A stretch of 64,000 bases of DNA from Leptospira harrisiae (GTDB taxonomy: Bacteria > Spirochaetota > Leptospiria > Leptospirales > Leptospiraceae), in the NCBI RefSeq assembly GCF_002811945.1, contig NZ_NPDX01000001.1, positions 186,001-250,000 of the forward strand, given 5' to 3'. The notes beneath the pieces are model-generated. The model made no database searches. It had not been told where the DNA came from and worked only from the letters and a program-made list of their open reading frames with translations. Below, piece by piece: positions 1 to 9,976 of this stretch. The translations under genes and the position numbers were made by a program. The first letter of the stretch is position 1, and the number at the start of each line of letters is the position of its first letter.

Positions 1-2
1 AA

Positions 3-374
3 AAGATAAAATCAAACCGTGAAAAAATTCGTTTAACAAGGCGAACCAATGCAAACAACCAAACATCGGCAAATTCTAAAAATTGGCAGGCGATTGAAGA
101 AGCAGTTACCGATAGCGAAAATAATTTGGACACTGCAGAACACGAGATTTGGAAAATAAAAGATAAGGTGAAATGGGCCACGTTGAGTATCAATTTTACA
201 AGTCCAATTCCTCCGGATAGAATTCAAGTTCCTTTATATCGAAATGCATTTGTAGGCATTCTTAATGTATTTTTAGAATTAACCTATTATTTGGTTTGGA
301 TGGTACCTTTTCTTTTATTGGTTATCGTTTGTTATTTCCCAATCAAGAAGATATACAAACAGTTTAAAAAATAA
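3..374 (+). CDS. DUF4349 domain-containing membrane protein (3' part)
   Basis: The reading frame is open to the left edge, so the start lies outside the window. The visible part is about 123 residues: a charged region that looks like the end of a coiled coil, then a beta-type stretch (VKWATLSINF) and a C-terminal transmembrane helix followed by a short basic tail. This order, with the helix after a 'W-A-T-L-S-I' strand, is typical of DUF4349 proteins, which are N-terminal lipoproteins or membrane proteins of unknown role. A TTG at 126 could act as a start, but the frame continues upstream without a stop, so a truncated longer gene is more likely. Confidence 0.6.
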   Translation, partial: KIKSNREKIRLTRRTNANNQTSANSKNWQAIEEAVTDSENNLDTAEHEIWKIKDKVKWATLSINFTSPIPPDRIQVPLYRNAFVGILNVFLELTYYLVWMVPFLLLVIVCYFPIKKIYKQFKK

Positions 375-436
375 ATATATTTAGATAGGAATGAAACCAA
401 ATGTTTGATTCCTATCTTTTTTATGATTAGTTGTTT

Positions 437-895
437 TCAATTTGCGGAAATCGAATAACTCCTTATCCAAGTTTCCGATTTATTTGGATCATCATAAAAA
501 TGTTCCGATGGTTTTCCAAATCGACTTTCATACTCATTGATTTTATAACTATCGTGATGGCAATGCACTGCTGCCAGACATTCAATTCCATTTTCAAATG
601 TTAGTTTTAAATCTTTTGCTTCTTCAAACAAGTCAAGGTATCCAATCCGCCAATTGTATTTGCTTAAGAGTAGCGGGATGATATCTCGGTAAGCTTTGTG
701 AGCAGAAACAGAGATGGGGTTGAGTCCGTGTAAATTAACAAAGATTTTGAATTTGGTTCCCGCAGGTATGGTGGCGAACGTTGTTTCTAAACTTTGTTTC
801 CATTCCGTTACTTCTGCTTCTGAGATGGCACCAGAGAAGCGCGTGACCACAAGGTCAGATTCCTTTTCCCATTTGGTATATATTTCGTTTTTCAT
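437..895 (-). CDS. Small SpoIIAA/STAS-like protein
   Basis: A 152-residue soluble protein with no signal peptide or membrane segment. The N-terminal half (WEKESDLVVTRFSGAIS, then alternating strands and helices ending in a 'Y-R-D-I-I-P' helix) resembles the SpoIIAA-like/STAS fold, in which small proteins bind lipids or regulatory partners. The C-terminal third contains a His-rich stretch (AAVHCHHDSY) that is not typical of STAS. It stands alone, convergent with the DUF4349 gene and divergent from the chemoreceptor gene. The family call rests on fold pattern only; the true function is unknown. Confidence 0.5.
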   Translation of the reverse strand: MKNEIYTKWEKESDLVVTRFSGAISEAEVTEWKQSLETTFATIPAGTKFKIFVNLHGLNPISVSAHKAYRDIIPLLLSKYNWRIGYLDLFEEAKDLKLTFENGIECLAAVHCHHDSYKINEYESRFGKPSEHFYDDPNKSETWIRSYSISAN

Positions 896-1077
896 ATTTC
901 TTGGACTTTGAGGAGTAATCCCTAGGTCTCAAAAAAAGGGTTTTTCCTTAGAATCATTCTAGGTAGATTGCAAAAAAACAGCGGTTTCAAATTCTTACCT
1001 AAAAGCCTGAGATTGAGTTTTTTAAGAATATTTTGATATTCTTAACCTCCTTCAAAATAAAAAAACAAGGAAATTAT

Positions 1078-3072
1078 ATGCAGCGTAATTCTATAAAATT
1101 CATATTACTACTGAGTGGTGCTTCCATTCTTTTTATCATCAGTTGTTCTGTTGGAGCTGTAGCATATTACTTTGGACAACAAAAGATAAAAGAAGCTTAT
1201 CTTGGTCAAATGCATGGAATAGTAGGTGTTGTTGGCCAGGAAATCGACGATTTTTTTGTTAACCATGTCAATGTCATTAAAACCGTAGCAAATGACAGAA
1301 GAACTATTGATTCCATTAAAACAGGAAAACCAATCGCACAAACATATTTTAAAGAATTGAATGATCGTTATGCGGTATATGAAAATATATACACTCATAC
1401 TTATGATAATGATCCTCGAGTTGTTGCCGATGCTACTGGGCAAGCCATCGGATGGAAAATGAAACCAGAAGATATGGATCCTGAAGAACTAAAGGCTGGA
1501 AAAGAAAAAAGATATTTTATCGGGAAACCAATTTTAAATCCTCTCACTAACAATCCTGTAGTTACGATTACATACCCAGTTTATGATAATGGCAAATTGA
1601 TTGGAAATGCAGGCATAGCTCTTTCACTTATGAACTTAACGGACAAAGTGATTAATAAAATTAAAATTGGTCGTGATGGTTATGTTGTAGTTTCTACAAA
1701 AGCTGGATTACTGATCGCTTTAAAAGAAAAAGCTCAAATTTTAAAATATGATTTATCTAAAGATGAATCGGGTTCGCGCATGTTATCTCTAAAAACCGGA
1801 GAAGTCCTTGAGTTTAAATATTTAGAACGAGACCATCTAGCCGTGAGCCATCAGCTCAATGATTGGGGAATGATCATTCTTGCAATCCAACCACAAGAAG
1901 AAATCAAGGAAGCCCTTTTAGAATTACTTGTTCTTATTGTAATTTCTTCTATCGTCATTGCTTTAATTTCTATTTGGTTATTGTATATATTACTTAGTAA
2001 ACGGTTAAATCCATTGGAAGAGGTTAGTAACATTTTCAGAGAAATGTCCGAAGGAGATTTAACTTCTTCCATCAAAGTAGTCTATGATGACGAAATTGGA
2101 AGAATGGGCCAAGGCCTTAATACTTTTATATCTAGCTTAAGAAAATCTTTCGAAGAAATTCAAAGAATAACAATGGAACTTGCTTCGGCATCAGAACAGC
2201 TTACCTCTTCTTCAAATAATTTTGCAACTGGGGCACAGTCTACAGCTGCCTCCTCAGAGGAAATGTCAGCCACCATTGAAGAAATGTCAGCGGGAATGGA
2301 TTATATTGCTGCTTCTACTGAAAGACAGTTTGGAAACTTCGCCAACTTCCATTCAAAAATTCGCGAACTATCAGAAAGCATCCGCAAAATTGGTTCTGAA
2401 ATTGAAAGCACATTGAAATTAGCAGAATCCATTTCGAACCAAGCTAAAAAAGGTGAAGAATCCATCCAAGGAATGAGCCAAATGATTGAGAACATCCTTC
2501 ATTCTTCGGGAGAGATGACGGCGATCATTCAAATCATCAATGAAATTTCTGACCAAACACAACTTTTGGCATTGAACGCTGCGATTGAAGCAGCAAGGGC
2601 AGGTGAAGCTGGAAGAGGGTTTGCCGTAGTTGCTGATGAGATTTCCAAACTCTCAGAAAAAACAGCTTCATCTATTAAATCGATCGGAACAATGATTACA
2701 AAAAACAATCGGGAGTTGGACTCAGGTGCCAATGCCATTCGTTCTTCAGCTGCAATGCTACACAGTATCATTCAAAATGTGGAAACAGTGAGTATAGCAA
2801 TGAACAAATTGTATTCTGTTACTTCAGCACAAGAATCCATTAAACGAGAAGTAGACGAAGGTGCTGATCAAATGGGACAAGATGCTGAATCAATCAAACT
2901 TTCTACTAACGAACAGAAAAGAGCAGTTCGAGAAATTTCCGAAGTCATTATCCAAATCAACGAACACACGTTAAGTACTGCTTCGGGATCAGAAGAAATG
3001 TCTTCATCTGCACAAAATTTAGCATCCACCGCTGAGATTTTAAAAGGGATTACGGACCGATTTAAGTTATAA
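1078..3072 (+). CDS. Methyl-accepting chemotaxis protein with periplasmic Cache-type sensor
   Basis: A transmembrane chemoreceptor of about 664 residues that would pass ligand signals to CheA/CheW. TM1 is at about residues 7-30, then a periplasmic domain of about 240 residues of Cache type (pattern '[20 protein letters not shown]'), TM2 at about 278-306, a HAMP region, and a cytoplasmic signalling domain whose hairpin tip is [20 protein letters not shown] near residues 495-515. ATG at 1078 is preferred over in-frame codons from 1033, because AAGGA lies just upstream at 1069-1073. It is monocistronic by spacing and has no CheA/CheW neighbours. The ligand cannot be told from the sequence. Confidence 0.92.
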   Translation: MQRNSIKFILLLSGASILFIISCSVGAVAYYFGQQKIKEAYLGQMHGIVGVVGQEIDDFFVNHVNVIKTVANDRRTIDSIKTGKPIAQTYFKELNDRYAVYENIYTHTYDNDPRVVADATGQAIGWKMKPEDMDPEELKAGKEKRYFIGKPILNPLTNNPVVTITYPVYDNGKLIGNAGIALSLMNLTDKVINKIKIGRDGYVVVSTKAGLLIALKEKAQILKYDLSKDESGSRMLSLKTGEVLEFKYLERDHLAVSHQLNDWGMIILAIQPQEEIKEALLELLVLIVISSIVIALISIWLLYILLSKRLNPLEEVSNIFREMSEGDLTSSIKVVYDDEIGRMGQGLNTFISSLRKSFEEIQRITMELASASEQLTSSSNNFATGAQSTAASSEEMSATIEEMSAGMDYIAASTERQFGNFANFHSKIRELSESIRKIGSEIESTLKLAESISNQAKKGEESIQGMSQMIENILHSSGEMTAIIQIINEISDQTQLLALNAAIEAARAGEAGRGFAVVADEISKLSEKTASSIKSIGTMITKNNRELDSGANAIRSSAAMLHSIIQNVETVSIAMNKLYSVTSAQESIKREVDEGADQMGQDAESIKLSTNEQKRAVREISEVIIQINEHTLSTASGSEEMSSSAQNLASTAEILKGITDRFKL

Positions 3073-3136
3073 AAATGGTTCGACATAGAATCAAAATTTG
3101 CCATCATCTTGATCAAATGATGGTTTTGAGGGTTCT

Positions 3137-4999
3137 ATGTTTCATTTTTTTAAAATTTTAATCTCATTTATTGCCTTTGTTTTTTTCTTTCAATGTTTAG
3201 GAAGTCGTAGACCCATTGTTCCTTCCTATGTAGACCCACAAGGAAGTTTAAGGGAAACGGCCGTTGGAAAAAAATATATGGTTTCTACCGGAAACCCACT
3301 CGCAACCAAAGCAGCTATCAAAGTTTTAGATGAAGGTGGGAATGCCGTTGATGCAGCAGTAGCCGCATTGTTAGTGTTAAACGTAACAAATGGTGAAGCA
3401 GCTAGTTTTCCATCTGTTGCACCTACTTTGGTTTATGACCAAAAAACAGGACAGGTCAAAAGTTATATTGGTGCAGGTACAGCTCCTAAAAAAGCAAATA
3501 TAGAATGGTTTAAAGAAAACGGTTATGATGTGATGCCGAAAAATTCTATTTTGGCTCAGTTGTTACCTGCATCGCCAGATGTCATTGTAAGACTGTTACA
3601 AGATCATGGAACAAAATCTTTTTCTGAGTTAGTAAAACCGGCTATTGCAGTTGCAGAAGAAGGATTTCCTGCCAATCGAATTCTGGTGAAAAATTTAGAT
3701 TTACCTCTCTACAAACGATTGGGTTTTACACTGATTATGCCTTATAATTCAGAAGTATATCTGGAAAAAAAATGGTGGTATGGAATAAGAGAAGGCGAAC
3801 TTACAAAACGTTTGGATCTTGCAAAAACTTGGAAGTCTATGGCAAATGAAGAAGTTATATCTCTCAAAAAAGGAAAAACCAGAAAACAAGCGTTAGAATC
3901 TGTAAGAGATTATTTTTATAAAGGTCCAGTTGCCGATTCAATCGTTAAATTACATACTGAAAAAGGTGGACTCTTTACAAAAGAAGATTTGGCAAATTAT
4001 TCTGGTGGCTGGGAAAAACCAATTTCTGGTGAGTATGGGGAATACCAAATTCTTTCTAACCAAACTTGGACGCAAGGTCCCGTGGTTCCAATGGTATTAC
4101 AATTGTTAGATGGTGTGGATTTAAAATCAATGGGTCACAACTCACCGGAGTACATTCACACAGTTTCACAAGCAATCGAACTGGTAGTAGCAGATAGAGA
4201 AAGGTATTTTGGAGATCCAAAATTTGTGGATGTTCCTGTTGAAGGATTACTTTCCAAAAAATATGCGATGCTTCGACGTAAACTGTTACAGAAAGAAGCA
4301 TTTGGGGCCACTCCTCCTAGCGGGAATCCTTGGTTGTTCTCATCTAAAAAACCTATCTCTATACAAACACCACCTAACGAAGTAAAGGATGTCTCTGTAG
4401 GTGAAATTAAATATGGAAAAGACACAACGTATTTAAGTATCGTTGATGTATCAGGAAATGCAGTTTCTCTGACTCCAAGTGACTTCCCTCAGTCACCAAT
4501 GGTTCCCGGTACTGGGCTTACCTTAGGCATTCGAATGACTCAATTTCGGCTAGATCCAAATCACCCGTCTTCATTGGTTCCTGGCAAACGTCCAAGAATC
4601 ACTCCCAATCCAGGTATGGTTCTGAAAAATGGAAAGTTATGGATGAGTTTTGGTACTCCTGGTGGAGATGTACAAAGCCAAGCTATGATTCAGTTTTTTT
4701 TGAATGTCATCGTCTTTGGCATGGATCCACAAAAGGCAGTAGAAGCACCTAGATTTCGTTCGGTGAACTGGCCGGATAGTTTTTCGCCTCACACGTATCG
4801 TCCGGGTGGAATTGAACTAGAAGAATCTTTATACAATTTAGTATCAGATTCATTAAAAGAAAAAGGATATAAAGTATATAAAAAAGGCCATTTGGATAAT
4901 GATTTAGGTTCCGTATGTGCAGTGTTAAACGACACTAAAAATCATAAACTCATTGGCGTTGCTGATCCAAGGGAAGAGTCTTGGGCAGAAGGAAAATAA
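3137..4999 (+). CDS. ggt: Gamma-glutamyltransferase, lipoprotein form
   Basis: A 620-residue enzyme of the Ntn-hydrolase superfamily that cleaves or transfers the gamma-glutamyl group of glutathione and similar peptides. The N terminus is a lipoprotein signal (hydrophobic run ending FFFQC), so the enzyme is probably anchored in the envelope facing the periplasm. Family signatures are visible: the early 'S-T-G-N-P-L-A-T-K-A' and 'G-G-N-A-V-D-A-A-V-A' motifs, and the self-cleavage site D-T-T-Y, where Thr430 should become the nucleophile. The usual TTH is TTY here. The late FGTPGGD motif is intact. creB starts 10 bases after the stop, so the genes may be co-transcribed. Confidence 0.9.
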   Translation: MFHFFKILISFIAFVFFFQCLGSRRPIVPSYVDPQGSLRETAVGKKYMVSTGNPLATKAAIKVLDEGGNAVDAAVAALLVLNVTNGEAASFPSVAPTLVYDQKTGQVKSYIGAGTAPKKANIEWFKENGYDVMPKNSILAQLLPASPDVIVRLLQDHGTKSFSELVKPAIAVAEEGFPANRILVKNLDLPLYKRLGFTLIMPYNSEVYLEKKWWYGIREGELTKRLDLAKTWKSMANEEVISLKKGKTRKQALESVRDYFYKGPVADSIVKLHTEKGGLFTKEDLANYSGGWEKPISGEYGEYQILSNQTWTQGPVVPMVLQLLDGVDLKSMGHNSPEYIHTVSQAIELVVADRERYFGDPKFVDVPVEGLLSKKYAMLRRKLLQKEAFGATPPSGNPWLFSSKKPISIQTPPNEVKDVSVGEIKYGKDTTYLSIVDVSGNAVSLTPSDFPQSPMVPGTGLTLGIRMTQFRLDPNHPSSLVPGKRPRITPNPGMVLKNGKLWMSFGTPGGDVQSQAMIQFFLNVIVFGMDPQKAVEAPRFRSVNWPDSFSPHTYRPGGIELEESLYNLVSDSLKEKGYKVYKKGHLDNDLGSVCAVLNDTKNHKLIGVADPREESWAEGK

Positions 5000-5009
5000 T
5001 TACGAATCA

Positions 5010-5678
5010 ATGGTAAAAATACTTCTTATAGAAGATGAACCTGGAATTCAAGAAACTATCCAAATTACATTGGAATCAGAAGGTTTTATTGTTTCTATAG
5101 CCTCCACTGGGAAACAAGGAATAGAAAGGATTTCAAACGAGGTTTCCCTGGTCATTCTCGACGTTGGTTTACCTGACCAAAATGGATTTGAAGTATTAAA
5201 GGAAATTCGAAAAAAATATGTAACTCCTGTTATATTTTTGACGGCACGAAATACCGAAATTGATAAAGTTTTGGGGCTCGAAATTGGCGCTGATGATTAT
5301 ATAGTCAAACCATTTAGCCCCAGGGAACTTTTGGCAAGGATTCGTGCTATTTTAAGAAGATCCACACAAACACAAAATCAAGATGATCACAAACTTAGAA
5401 TTTCATTGGATAAGAAGTTGGTATATTTTAACGGAATCAATTTAAATCTTTCGCCTTACGAATACAAAACTTTGGAACTGTTTTTTAAGTGGCCTGGAAG
5501 AATTTTTACTAGAGAAGAAATTATGGACATTGTGTGGACAGAGCCGGAAGATAGTTTCGACCGCGCAGTGGATACTGTCATCAAGAACATCCGTGCAAGG
5601 TTCAAAGAATTGGAACCAAATTTTGACCCCATTGAAACAAGAAGGGGACAAGGTTATGGATTAAAGGAAAAAATATGA
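5010..5678 (+). CDS. creB: OmpR/PhoB-type response regulator, CreB-like
   Basis: A 222-residue DNA-binding response regulator. Receiver domain at residues 1-118 with acidic pocket (IEDEPG) and phospho-acceptor Asp51 in VILDVGLPDQNGF, followed by Thr and Lys switch residues (FLTAR, IVKPFSP). A winged-helix domain at about 128-222 ends in the typical 'R-G-Q-G-Y-G' wing. The start is ATG 5010; an upstream in-frame codon would overlap ggt. The stop overlaps the creC start (ATGA at 5675-5678), so the two are translationally coupled. The CreB name rests mainly on context: creC and an unmistakable creD follow. Confidence 0.85.
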   Translation: MVKILLIEDEPGIQETIQITLESEGFIVSIASTGKQGIERISNEVSLVILDVGLPDQNGFEVLKEIRKKYVTPVIFLTARNTEIDKVLGLEIGADDYIVKPFSPRELLARIRAILRRSTQTQNQDDHKLRISLDKKLVYFNGINLNLSPYEYKTLELFFKWPGRIFTREEIMDIVWTEPEDSFDRAVDTVIKNIRARFKELEPNFDPIETRRGQGYGLKEKI

Positions 5679-7119
5679 ACCTTTGGATTCGCATTATTAT
5701 TAGTTTTTTTTTATCCTAAGTATTGGTTTTTATTATTTAATCGATAAAACAGAAGATTCGATTCGACCTCGGTATATGGAGACTGTTGAGGAATCACTCA
5801 ATGACACAGCTCATATTTTATCAGCCATTGTAGAGGAACGGTTGGATCAAAATCCAAAAGAAATTTTCCACTTCAGTGAATTCCTCCATTCCTTTTTTTC
5901 ACCCGTCTTTAAAAATACTAACAAACGTTCATTTGAAGCTAAGATCTATTCGTTGTTAAAAACAAATACAGATATTCAAGTATATATTACCAATGGAAAA
6001 GGAATGGTGATTTTCGATTCTGAATCTTACAGGGAAGGCCTCGACTATTCAAAGTTTAATGATGTGTATTTAACACTTCAAGGTAAGTATGGGGCCAGAT
6101 CAAGTAAACTGCTAGATACAGAAGGGGAAGGTGCATTGTTTGTGGCTTCTCCCATTCGATTTAAAAATCAAGTTGTTGGTGTGCTCACAGTCATTAAACC
6201 TAAAACAGGTGTGATTCCATTTATTGAAGAAGCAAAAAGAAAGTTTTGGCGAATATCTTTACTGGTTGCTTCATCAATTGCTATCCTTTTCAGTTTGCTT
6301 GCTTATTTGAGTTTTCGTCCAATTTTACGCCTCTCGAAGTATGTCAGTTCTTTACGGAAAAAAGAAAAGGTGGTATTTCCAAAAATTGGAATTCGTGAAA
6401 TTAATGAACTTGGAAAAGAAGTAGATTTGTTGGTCGAAGAAATTGAAGGAAAAAAATATATAGAATCTTATGTGCAAACCCTGACTCATGAGATCAAAAG
6501 TCCTCTTTCCTCCATTTTGGCATCTGTTGAACTTTTATTATCACATCCAAATGAATCAGTACGACTCACCAAGAACATTCATGAAGAAGCAAAACGAATT
6601 CAGAATCTCATTGAGCAGATGTTAGAGCTTTCATCCTTGGAAGGAAATAAATCTATTTCAATTGAAGACAAAGTGTTGTTATATGATCTAACTTTGGAAG
6701 TGATCGCCAGTTTTAAATCTGAAGTAGAATGGAAATCCATTCAAATTATCATAGAATGTGAAAATAAACATTTAGAAATGCAAGGAAATCGAAACTATTT
6801 GTATTTAACCATTGAAAACTTAATTAGAAATTCGATCGACTTTGCCAATGAAAAAGATTCTATTCTGATTCGCATTGAAGAATCTGATCATTCAGTGAAT
6901 CTTACTGTAATGGATGAGGGGCACCTCATTCCGGATTTTGCATTGGAACGAATCACAGAAAAGTTTTATTCCTTACCTCGTCCTACCAACAATCGAAAAA
7001 GTTCTGGATTGGGCTTAAGCATTGTCAGTCAGGTTGTAGATTTACATGGTGGAAAATTAAAGGTAAAAAATCGAAATCCTCGTGGTGTGGAGGTTTCAAT
7101 TCTGTTTCCAAAAAAATAG
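5675..7119 (+). CDS. creC: CreC-like sensor histidine kinase, interrupted by a 1-base frameshift
   Basis: Membrane sensor kinase partner of CreB. From ATG 5675 the frame runs into a stop after 14 codons, just past a run of nine T at 5704-5712. With ten T the frame would continue through a normal first transmembrane helix into the long open frame that starts at ATG 5776. The rejoined protein would be about 481 residues, the usual CreC length. Visible domains: TM1 (only if the shift is corrected), periplasmic region, TM2 near 6240-6320, HAMP-like linker, phospho-acceptor His in LTHEIKSPLSS (codon 6487), and an ATPase domain with a GLGLSIV box. It could be a base-call error, a phase-variable tract or a real mutation; a shorter protein from 5776 would lack TM1. 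Confidence 0.75.
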
Positions 7120-7122
7120 GTC

Positions 7123-7160
7123 CTCACAGAATCCTCACATTTCGATCATAAAAGACTCAC
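7123..7160 (+). promoter_or_regulatory. Putative CreB binding site (three CTCAC repeats) before creD
   Basis: CTCAC occurs at 7123-7127, 7134-7138 and 7156-7160. The first two are separated by exactly 6 bases, and all three starts are spaced by 11 and 22 bases, so they lie on one face of the helix. The Escherichia coli CreB site ('cre tag') is TTCAC-N6-TTCAC, differing only in the first base of each repeat. The site sits in the 74-base creC-creD gap, about 35-70 bases before the creD start. Binding itself is an inference. Confidence 0.55.
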
Positions 7161-7193
7161 GAAAAAACCTTATCTTAATGATAGGAGTTTTTT

Positions 7194-8522
7194 ATGAGCA
7201 AATTACAAACATCAGTCAATCTTCGTTTGGCCATCCTTGGTGGAATGGTTTTATTATTTATCATCCCACTTGTGATGATTGGTTCTTTAATAGAGGAAAG
7301 AAGTGCATCTAGAAACCAAGCTGTAGTGGAAGTAGGCGAAAAATGGGGATCAAATCAAACTATTGTGGGTCCTATTTTGATGGTTCCTTATAACTTAAGG
7401 ATTCCGAAATCAGGTTCCACAAAGGAAAAAGATAAGTGGGACTATATTACTGATTATGCATATTTTTTACCTGATGAATTGGATTCTGTCGTTGAGATGA
7501 AATCAGAACTTCGCAAAAGAAGTATCTATGAAATTCCGTTATACACAAGTAAGATGAAACTTTCTGGTAAATTTTCACCAATGTACTCTTCTGATTTTCC
7601 TTTGGACACAACGTATATTTATTGGGATGATGTAAGAGTCATTTTTTCTGTATCTGATATGAAAGGGCTTGGAAGTGAAATAAAATTAATTTGGGCTGGA
7701 AAAGATAAAAAGTTTTTACCTGGAACCCGATCTTCTTCTCTACCTACTGGACTCAATGCCTCTGTATCCATTCCAGAAGCTGGTAATTCCATTCCATTTG
7801 AAATTCAATTAGAGATCAAAGGATCAGAAACATTTTCAGTTGTTCCCATTGGTAAAAAATCCAAATTAGTGATGAATTCAGATTGGAAAGATCCATCTTT
7901 TAATGGAAACTTTTTACCAAAAGATCGTTCGATCCAAGATGATGGTTTTTCTGCCGTTTGGGAGACTTCTTACTTTGTTAGATCTTATCCACAAGTAATC
8001 CATTCTATGGATGAATCGATATTGAATGCCATTATGAATTCTGCTTATGGTGTGAATTTGGTGATTCCGGTGGATCATTATTTAAAAATGGAACGTTCGG
8101 TTAAGTATGGGTTACTTTTTATTGTAACAAGTTTTGCCTTATTTTTTCTTATGGAAGTGTTTGGCGGAGTTTTGTTACATCCCATCCAATACATTCTGAT
8201 TGGATCAGCTATGGTTTTGTTTTATATTTTAAATTTATCGTTTTCGGAGCACTTTGGATTTTTGATAGCCTATCTTTTGTCTAGTTTGGCTGTGACTGGA
8301 CTCATCGGATATTATGCCATCAGTGTTTTAAAAAATAAAAAGAAAGGACTAATCACTGCTTCTTATTATTTAGTTTTGTATTTATTTTTATACGTGATTT
8401 TGGCTTCCGAAGAACAAGCATTACTTCTGGGTTCTTTGGCACTGTTTTTGGTTCTTTCCGCTGTGATGCATTTTACTCGCAAGGTGGATTGGTATCAGTT
8501 TGGGATTAAAACGGAAAGTTAA
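7194..8522 (+). CDS. creD: CreD inner-membrane protein
   Basis: A 442-residue member of the CreD (formerly CET) family, the main output of CreBC regulation, linked to envelope integrity and resistance to some antimicrobials in enterobacteria. The N-terminal helix (about residues 12-33) is followed by a signature 'V-x-x-V-x-x-K-W-G-x-x-Q-x-I-x-G-P-I-L-x-V-P' region, a large periplasmic domain to about residue 300, and six C-terminal helices (about 305-435). Start ATG 7194 has a good ribosome site (AGGAG, 7185-7189). It follows creC by 74 bases that contain CTCAC repeats, and a strong terminator hairpin follows at 8584-8625. Confidence 0.93.
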   Translation: MSKLQTSVNLRLAILGGMVLLFIIPLVMIGSLIEERSASRNQAVVEVGEKWGSNQTIVGPILMVPYNLRIPKSGSTKEKDKWDYITDYAYFLPDELDSVVEMKSELRKRSIYEIPLYTSKMKLSGKFSPMYSSDFPLDTTYIYWDDVRVIFSVSDMKGLGSEIKLIWAGKDKKFLPGTRSSSLPTGLNASVSIPEAGNSIPFEIQLEIKGSETFSVVPIGKKSKLVMNSDWKDPSFNGNFLPKDRSIQDDGFSAVWETSYFVRSYPQVIHSMDESILNAIMNSAYGVNLVIPVDHYLKMERSVKYGLLFIVTSFALFFLMEVFGGVLLHPIQYILIGSAMVLFYILNLSFSEHFGFLIAYLLSSLAVTGLIGYYAISVLKNKKKGLITASYYLVLYLFLYVILASEEQALLLGSLALFLVLSAVMHFTRKVDWYQFGIKTES

Positions 8523-8583
8523 TTGAAAACGAACTTACAGAAGAAGGTAAAATCGAAATGTTCTTAAAGTTTAATTAGTGAAG

Positions 8584-8625
8584 AAAGGAACCTAACAGGA
8601 GACAAATTTCCTGTTAGGTTCCTTT
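8584..8625. terminator. Bidirectional terminator hairpin between creD and the TRL operon
   Basis: A perfect 17-bp inverted repeat: arm AAAGGAACCTAACAGGA at 8584-8600, loop of 8 bases, complementary arm at 8609-8625. It lies between two converging genes (creD stop at 8522, minus-strand stop at 8631). The arms end in A/T runs on both strands, which suits termination from either side. Confidence 0.8.
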
Positions 8626-8630
8626 AGAAA

Positions 8631-9635
8631 TTATTCTCCGAAACTTTTTGAAAATTCTAAAGTGAAATTCATAGAACCATACTCAAATTTTTGTTTTTGA
8701 GAACCTTCTATTGCAGAATAAAGCATTGATGATTCAATGTTACCCGTATATATAAAGTAATTTTTATACTTCATTGTGTATCTTTCTACAGTGTAACCCC
8801 ACTTTGTTGCAAACCAAGAAGAAAATCGGAACACAAAATCCAAAGTTGTTTTTTCTCCAGTATAACCAACGCTACCATTAGAAGCTTCTAAGTAGGGAAT
8901 CACATTACTGATATTTGCTACCCGATATGAATCGATTATCAATGTGGATCTGACATCGTTTCCTGAAAGATTATAGAATTGTTTTCCGAAATGGATTTCA
9001 AACCAGCGTAGTGGTTTAATTTCTATATGAAGTCCAGGTACTATACCTTTCACATTCATGTTGAACTCTCTGTTTATAGCTGATAACAAAGAAACAGAAG
9101 TTGTATAGTTAATAAATCCAAAATCAAAGGTACCATAGTTCTTTCTTGTGATTTGGTCGATATCTACCTGTCGTAAACTTACACCAATATTTAGGTGAGG
9201 TGTTAACGGATGAAAGTAAGCAACTCCTAAGCTGGAACTTTTCTCTTTGAATTGTAACTTTCTAAAATCATCGTTTGGTATCTCGTTAACCAGCGTACGA
9301 CTTTCCCTAAATATCCGGAATTTGTCCATGTAACGGTATTCAATATCAAACTGTCTTGAAGTTCCTTCATTGGCGTCCTTTAATTTACCAAATTGAGATA
9401 GGTTATTTACAGTGTATGAACCGAGGGCAAGCCCTGTGTATATCTCATTTTTTACATAATCCATTCCTGGAAAATATAATCCTCCATAGCCAACGTTACC
9501 ACGAATATACACTCGGTGTTTGTCTGGTTGTATCACTTCAGGCAATTCGTGAGTGGAGTCATAGTCTTTGGCAAGTAGGCTGCCAAAAGATAAAAACACC
9601 ACCCCCAATGTTAGGATGATTTTTTTATGGAACAC
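8631..9635 (-). CDS. Putative outer-membrane or periplasmic protein
   Basis: A 334-residue protein with a cleavable signal peptide (hydrophobic core then S-L-L-A-K at about residue 23). The mature part has no long hydrophobic helix and alternates short amphipathic, aromatic-rich strands of 8-12 residues, as in an outer-membrane beta-barrel; the C-terminal strand ends EFSKSFGE. I do not recognise the family. It is the last gene of a tight four-gene operon with three TRL-like lipoproteins (3-base gap), which suggests a shared envelope role. A strong terminator follows. Confidence 0.7.
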   Translation of the reverse strand: MFHKKIILTLGVVFLSFGSLLAKDYDSTHELPEVIQPDKHRVYIRGNVGYGGLYFPGMDYVKNEIYTGLALGSYTVNNLSQFGKLKDANEGTSRQFDIEYRYMDKFRIFRESRTLVNEIPNDDFRKLQFKEKSSSLGVAYFHPLTPHLNIGVSLRQVDIDQITRKNYGTFDFGFINYTTSVSLLSAINREFNMNVKGIVPGLHIEIKPLRWFEIHFGKQFYNLSGNDVRSTLIIDSYRVANISNVIPYLEASNGSVGYTGEKTTLDFVFRFSSWFATKWGYTVERYTMKYKNYFIYTGNIESSMLYSAIEGSQKQKFEYGSMNFTLEFSKSFGE

Positions 9636-9638
9636 GGT

Positions 9639-9974
9639 CTATTCCCCCCAAACAATTACGCATTCGCGATAAAAGAGTCCGAATGGCAAAATCGTTAAAG
9701 ATTCTCTATCAACGACAGCTATCTTTTTGATCCCTGCATATTGTGCAGCTTCCTCAATAGAGTTTCCTGCTCCGTAATAGAAAATGTTTATGATCAAACC
9801 AGAAAGACTACAAGATTTTCCTGATTTTTCGACTTTAGCAGAAGTTACCATATTACCAACAGCATCCCCGTTTAGATGTTGGGTGGTGTTGGAGAATAGG
9901 TAACCTGGAAGTGGAGTGGTCACACAGTTTGTAAAAAGGGCCAAACTAAAAATTGAAAGTAAAAGGTATTTCAT
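9639..9974 (-). CDS. TRL-like family lipoprotein (copy 3)
   Basis: A 111-residue lipoprotein: signal peptide ending LFTNC, then the TRL-like pattern G-x-L-F (GYLFSNT), a conserved 'G-K-S-C' cysteine, a glycine-rich segment (FYYGAGNSIEEAA) and a 'I-K-K-I-A-V-V-D' strand, ending near V-W-G-E. The family, named from a tRNA-associated locus, has no known biochemical function. ATG 9974 has GGAG seven bases upstream, and the gap to the previous gene is 2 bases. This copy is the most diverged of the three, lacking the usual G-D-(A/S)-S motif. Confidence 0.75.
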   Translation of the reverse strand: MKYLLLSIFSLALFTNCVTTPLPGYLFSNTTQHLNGDAVGNMVTSAKVEKSGKSCSLSGLIINIFYYGAGNSIEEAAQYAGIKKIAVVDRESLTILPFGLFYRECVIVWGE

Positions 9975-9976
9975 GA

